Below are positions 60,806 through 64,000 of a DNA stretch of 64,000 nucleotides, piece after piece; position 1 is the first letter of the stretch, and each line of letters starts with the position of its first letter. The translations under genes were made by a program, and so were the position numbers. The notes beneath the pieces are model-generated. The model was not told the DNA's origin. It did not search any database and saw only the letters and a list, made by a program, of their open reading frames with translations. The DNA is taken from the NCBI GenBank assembly GCA_900540845.1, contig UQHS01000001.1, forward strand, positions 1 through 64,000, written 5' to 3'. This stretch comes from an uncultured Collinsella sp. (GTDB lineage Bacteria > Actinomycetota > Coriobacteriia > Coriobacteriales > Coriobacteriaceae).

Positions 60806-61591
60806 ATGCACGATGATGCGAACATCGAAGAGGAGCCGGTTTCCGAAGGGGCCCCAAAGCCTTCGACGGCTTCTCCCTTAAACCGTGCGCAGCTCACCTT
60901 TGTGGCCGTCGCGGCGCTGCTGTGCGTTGCGCTCATCGGCGGCTCCATTTGGTCACTCGTGACGGGTGGCGGGCTTGCGCCGGGCGAGGGGCAGAACGTT
61001 GCCACGGCCGGCTCGGATGACGGGCGGCAGGATCGGCCGACTGGTGCCGATGATGCTGCATCTGCGGGTGATGCAGACCCCGAAGGGTCTATGTCCGCAG
61101 AGGGCTCGTCCACATCTGGCCAGGAGGGCGGCGATGCGTCTCGGGGTTCATCTGACGGCTCCGGGGATTCCTCGGCATCGAAGGGGCAATCTCAGGAGGC
61201 TACGGGAGGCTCGCCTTCGAGCGGCTTAGGGCCATCGAGCGGAAACTCGGGCGCAACGGGTGGCCAGGGCTCTTCCCAACCTGCACCGAAGTCGGTCACG
61301 GTAACGATCTCCGCAGATGGAAGCGTGGGCGGCGGCGGAGCAGCCGGCCCTGTGACCCTGACGTTCGAAGAGGGCGCGACGGTGTACGACGCGCTTGCGG
61401 GCTCTGGGTGGTCTGTCCTTGCAGATTGGGGCGCTTTCGGCGCATATGTGACGTCGATCAACGGTGTTGCGGCGGGTCCCAATACGGGATGGACCTACAC
61501 GGTGAACGGGTCTCAGCCTAATTACGCGTGCAGTTCCTATACGCTATCCGACGGCGATGCCATTCATTGGACGTTCGTCGAGGTCAAATAA
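60806..61591 (+). CDS. Membrane-tethered DUF4430 protein (transcobalamin-like C-terminal domain)
   Basis: A 261-residue protein with a cytoplasmic N-terminus, one membrane helix (about 29-54, LTFVAVAALLCVALIGGSIW) and a Gly/Ser/Asp-rich stalk of about 105 residues. A terminal DUF4430 domain (about 163-261) carries VTLTFEEGATVYDALAGSG, VTSINGVAAGPNTGWTYTVN and YTLSDGDAIHWTF. The WTYTVNG motif is the family hallmark. The start is ATG 60806 with GAGGAGGG 8 bases before; a TTG at 60800 is too close. It is cotranscribed with the propeller protein under the cobalamin riboswitch. A terminator follows, so no transporter is in the operon; an ECF or BtuCD importer must be elsewhere. Confidence 0.85.
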   Translation: MHDDANIEEEPVSEGAPKPSTASPLNRAQLTFVAVAALLCVALIGGSIWSLVTGGGLAPGEGQNVATAGSDDGRQDRPTGADDAASAGDADPEGSMSAEGSSTSGQEGGDASRGSSDGSGDSSASKGQSQEATGGSPSSGLGPSSGNSGATGGQGSSQPAPKSVTVTISADGSVGGGGAAGPVTLTFEEGATVYDALAGSGWSVLADWGAFGAYVTSINGVAAGPNTGWTYTVNGSQPNYACSSYTLSDGDAIHWTFVEVK

Positions 61592-61610
61592 GTCGGAAGG
61601 CAAACAGTGA

Positions 61611-61644
61611 GGGGCGGATGCTCAGCGGTATCCGCCCCTTGTGC
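61611..61644 (+). terminator. Terminator of the DUF4430 operon
   Basis: GGGGCGGAT (61611-61619) pairs perfectly with ATCCGCCCC (61630-61638), followed by TTGTGCT. Confidence 0.85.
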
Positions 61645-61703
61645 TACCGATGGGCGTGGTTTATTGAGCTCGCTGGCCCCGTGCGGTCGATGTGCGAACG
61701 GGG

Positions 61704-62062
61704 CTACTCTGCGTCGCTCGCGTTTTGCTCGGCCACGGCCTGCATGGCCGCGGCGCCGATGAAATTAACCGGCTGGCAGAAATTGGGCTGGAAGAACAGG
61801 TCCACGTTGGCGAGCTGGTCGGTGATGGGTGCATCGAAGTTCTTGGCAAGGGCGCGGTCGAGGAGTAGAACATGCGGTTGGGGTCGCTCACGTGGCCGCC
61901 GACCCACAGGGCGATGCCGCAGGAGAGGAACGACAGCGTGTCGTTGTGCTCGAAGACGTGCACGGTCCAATCAGGGTGCGCGGTGAGGATGGCCTGCGCG
62001 GCGAAGGTGCCGGCGTGCGTGCAGCCGACGATTGCAACGGTTTTGGAGAGGGCGGTGGTCAG
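61704..62062 (-). pseudogene. Remnant of a NADH oxidase / CoA-disulfide-reductase-type flavoprotein (nox)
   Basis: The N-terminal part SKTVAIVGCTHAGTFAAQAI to FEHNDTLSFLSCGIALWVGG has the FAD loop and redox Cys region of water-forming NADH oxidases. It stops at MFYSS. In another frame the extreme C-terminus follows at once (ITDQLANVDLFFQPNFCQPV then NFIGAAAMQAVAEQN). About 330 central residues are deleted and the frame is shifted. The start codon also seems lost, although an AGGAG site remains. The 61645-62252 stretch has no other gene. Confidence 0.82.
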
Positions 62063-62252
62063 GGCGACTCCTAAAAGGTAAAACGTCTTAGCAACAAAAA
62101 TGATATAAAAAAGAAAACATATAACAAGGAGTAACCTGCGAACGGCACGCTGAGGCGGTGTGACGGGGCGGCCGACTCCTGCATGCGCTAAGATTTTGCC
62201 CAAGAGGCTATGCCGAACCGCGCGAAGTCGCGCGTCGTGAATAGGAGAGCAC

Positions 62253-63632
62253 ATGTCTTTTGCCAAGGATAAAGAGGTCGCGCCCGCATCGGCCGCCGAG
62301 GACCTGCTCGATTTCGTCGCCCAGAGCCCCACCATGTTCCACACGGTCGCCGCGATCCGGGAACGCCTGGACGCTGCCGGCTTCACGTATTTGCCCGAGG
62401 GCGCGGCATGGGATGTGCATCCGGGCGGTGCGTACTACACGCAGCGCAACGACTCGAGCGTGGTGGCGTGGCGCGTGGGTGAGCAGGTCGTAGCGCACGC
62501 TGCCCCCGCGGCGGATGACGCCGCCGCCCCGTACCATTTCCAACTCACGGCATCGCATTCCGATTCGCCCTGCTTTAAGGTCAAGTCGCGGGCGGAGGTC
62601 GAGGGCCCTGCCGATTACCTGCGACTCGATACCGAGGCATACGGCGGGATGATGGACTACACCTGGTTCGATCGTCCGTTGTCGCTCGCCGGGCGCGTGC
62701 TTGTTCGCGACGGAAACCGTATCGAGAGCCGCTTGGTCGCGCTCAACCGCGACGTCGCGCTCATTCCAAGCCTCGCCATTCATATGGATGGAGGGGTCAA
62801 CAAGGGGTTTGCCCCCAACCGCGCAGGCGACTTGTTCCCGCTCATCTCCGCAGGAGATCTTGGGTCCGGCTCGTTGACAACGCTGGTTGCCGACGCTCTG
62901 GAGGTCGACCCTGAGCAGGTTGTCGCGCGCGACCTCTTCCTCGTCAACGGTGAGCGCGGGCGCGTGTGGGGAGCCACCGACGAGTTCATCTCCTCCCCGC
63001 GCCTCGACGACCTGATGTGTGCCTATGCGTCGCTGCGCGCGTTTATCGCGGGCGGCAATGCGCGCACCGTGACGGTGTACGCTTGCTTTGACAACGAGGA
63101 GGTCGGTTCGGAAACCAAGCAGGGCGCCGCGTCGAGGTTGCTGGCCGACACGCTCTCCCGTATCAACGCCTCGCTGGGTTACACGCAGCAGGATCTGTGT
63201 CGTGCGCTGTCCGCCTCGGTGCTCGTGAGCTGCGACAACGCGCACGCGGTGCACCCTGCCCATCCCGAGCTGGCCGACGACCTGGCTCGCCCGCAGCTGA
63301 ATGCGGGCCTGGTGGTGAAAGAGGCCGCCAACCAGCACTACTGCACAGATGCGTTTAGCCGCGCGGTCCTCACCGTGATTTTGGACGACGCTGAGATCCC
63401 GCACCAGAGCTTTGCGAACCGCAGCGACAAGGCCGGCGGCTCGACGCTCGGCAATATCTCGAACATGCAGGTGAGCGTTCACGCGGTTGACGTGGGCTGC
63501 GCGCAGCTCGCCATGCACTCCTGCGTGGAGACGGCCGGTGCGCGCGACGTCGAACTCGCAATCGATGCGCTGACGGCGTTTTACGACACGGACGTCCGCA
63601 TCGACGGGTCCGCTGCCATCGAGCTCGCCTAA
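62253..63632 (+). CDS. M18-family aminopeptidase
   Basis: A 459-residue zinc aminopeptidase of the aspartyl-aminopeptidase family that trims N-terminal acidic residues from peptides in the cytoplasm. Metal-site motifs are present: LTASHSDSPCFKVKS, MMDYTWFDRPLSLAGRVLVR, ACFDNEEVGSETKQGA, VSCDNAHAVHPAHPEL and the final MHSCVETAGARD. Length is usual for the family. AGGAGA precedes the ATG. Single gene. Confidence 0.94.
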   Translation: MSFAKDKEVAPASAAEDLLDFVAQSPTMFHTVAAIRERLDAAGFTYLPEGAAWDVHPGGAYYTQRNDSSVVAWRVGEQVVAHAAPAADDAAAPYHFQLTASHSDSPCFKVKSRAEVEGPADYLRLDTEAYGGMMDYTWFDRPLSLAGRVLVRDGNRIESRLVALNRDVALIPSLAIHMDGGVNKGFAPNRAGDLFPLISAGDLGSGSLTTLVADALEVDPEQVVARDLFLVNGERGRVWGATDEFISSPRLDDLMCAYASLRAFIAGGNARTVTVYACFDNEEVGSETKQGAASRLLADTLSRINASLGYTQQDLCRALSASVLVSCDNAHAVHPAHPELADDLARPQLNAGLVVKEAANQHYCTDAFSRAVLTVILDDAEIPHQSFANRSDKAGGSTLGNISNMQVSVHAVDVGCAQLAMHSCVETAGARDVELAIDALTAFYDTDVRIDGSAAIELA

Positions 63633-63703
63633 CTGTTCGCACACACCCGTTCCATCGAGCTCATCTCGTTGCTCGTGCGTGTTGTTGGCGCCTGTTTGAG
63701 CTG

Positions 63704-64000
63704 CTACCGAATGAAGTTCGTCGGTTTTGGGCTTTCCTGCTGGGGAAGCCCGATGCCGGCCGCGCGGCCCGCCTCGAGCGACCGCAGGATCCACGCCATG
63801 TTGCGTCCCAGTTGGCGCATGGTCCACAGGCCCTCAAGGTCCTGTTCGACCTCTTCGGCGGTATTTCCGTGCACCATGTTCCAGTATCGCGAGCTCACGA
63901 TAGGCATTTGGGAGATGGTGAAAAACTTCTGGATGTCGTCGAGCGATGCCGTGGTGCCGCCGCGCCGCGCCGAGACGACCGCCGCGGCAGGCTTGAATCG
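63704..64000 (-). CDS. NADPH-dependent FMN reductase / flavodoxin-like protein (5' part beyond window)
   Basis: The frame is open from 64000 to its stop at 63704 and is cut by the window edge, so 98 C-terminal residues are seen: AAAVVSARRGGTTASLDDIQ, KFFTISQMPIVSSRYWNMVH and WTMRQLGRNMAWILRSLE. This matches the C-terminal half of multimeric flavodoxin / NADPH-dependent FMN reductases, in which SARRGGTTAS and SSRYWN are conserved. The N-terminal FMN loop should lie beyond the window. Reductant for flavin or iron metabolism is the likely role. Confidence 0.82.
   Translation of the reverse strand, partial: RFKPAAAVVSARRGGTTASLDDIQKFFTISQMPIVSSRYWNMVHGNTAEEVEQDLEGLWTMRQLGRNMAWILRSLEAGRAAGIGLPQQESPKPTNFIR

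Noticed and set aside
1..64000. CRISPR arrays, rRNA genes, prophage or plasmid origin
   Set aside because: No regularly spaced repeats, rRNA-like stretches, phage structural genes or replication origin signs were seen.

Overview
The window is high-GC DNA, almost entirely protein coding, with short intergenic gaps, strong Shine-Dalgarno sites and GC-rich hairpin terminators. Its gene set is fermentative and anaerobic: phosphoketolase, pyruvate formate-lyase with its activase, PTS sugar uptake, an Etf-linked lactate/glycolate-type dehydrogenase, LuxS, and no respiratory chain genes. It is most consistent with a gut actinobacterium of the Coriobacteriia, probably Collinsella or a close relative. 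That assignment is an inference from gene content and protein style, not a database match.

Layout. 0.2-4.9 kb: a sugar operon with a fucose-isomerase-like protein, a two-subunit transketolase and an FGGY kinase. 5.1-5.6 kb: luxS, then a 26-bp inverted-repeat element. 5.9-11.9 kb: an RpiR regulator divergent from a GH1 / ChbG-deacetylase / GH1 / PTS EIIBC operon. 12.0-20.3 kb: a glycan locus with a truncated HATPase-type regulator, an Sde182-like protein, an esterase, a second PTS EIIBC, an apiosidase-like hydrolase and a LacI regulator. 20.9-23.4 kb: phosphoketolase. 23.7-28.8 kb: Usp, UppP, M20 peptidase, MFS carrier and an ArsC-like protein. 29.3-32.8 kb: a pyruvate formate-lyase whose glycyl-radical domain is a separate small gene, followed by its activase. 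33.1-39.3 kb: threonine pathway genes (thrB and thrC divergent from lysC and asd), then degV. 39.4-39.8 kb: scraps of a restriction locus. 39.9-45.3 kb: ABC/FtsX exporter, ogt, and a broken MFS gene. 45.4-51.7 kb: a divergent DXS, a polar amino-acid ABC transporter and a C26 peptidase. 51.9-55.6 kb: FAD dehydrogenase with EtfB and a ferredoxin-EtfA fusion. 55.6-64 kb: MerR, a B3/B4 protein, broken AKR, phosphoglycerate mutase and NADH oxidase genes, a cobalamin riboswitch controlling two surface DUF4430 (transcobalamin-C-terminal-like) proteins, M18 aminopeptidase and a partial FMN reductase.

How the genes fit together. The two glycan loci import and split plant or host beta-glycosides. AAACGTTT-type operators near PTS2, lacI and xfp suggest that one LacI protein coordinates one glycan locus with the phosphoketolase shunt. 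The isomerase / kinase / split-transketolase operon has the architecture of the transketolase-type apiose route, and an apiosidase-like enzyme lies about 13 kb away. Phosphoketolase and PFL then feed acetyl-phosphate and acetyl-CoA.

The two most striking systems are the naturally split pyruvate formate-lyase and the B12-riboswitch-controlled pair of membrane-anchored DUF4430 proteins. The second pair looks like a bacterial cell-surface counterpart of transcobalamin/intrinsic factor. At least seven decayed gene fragments show active gene loss in this lineage.
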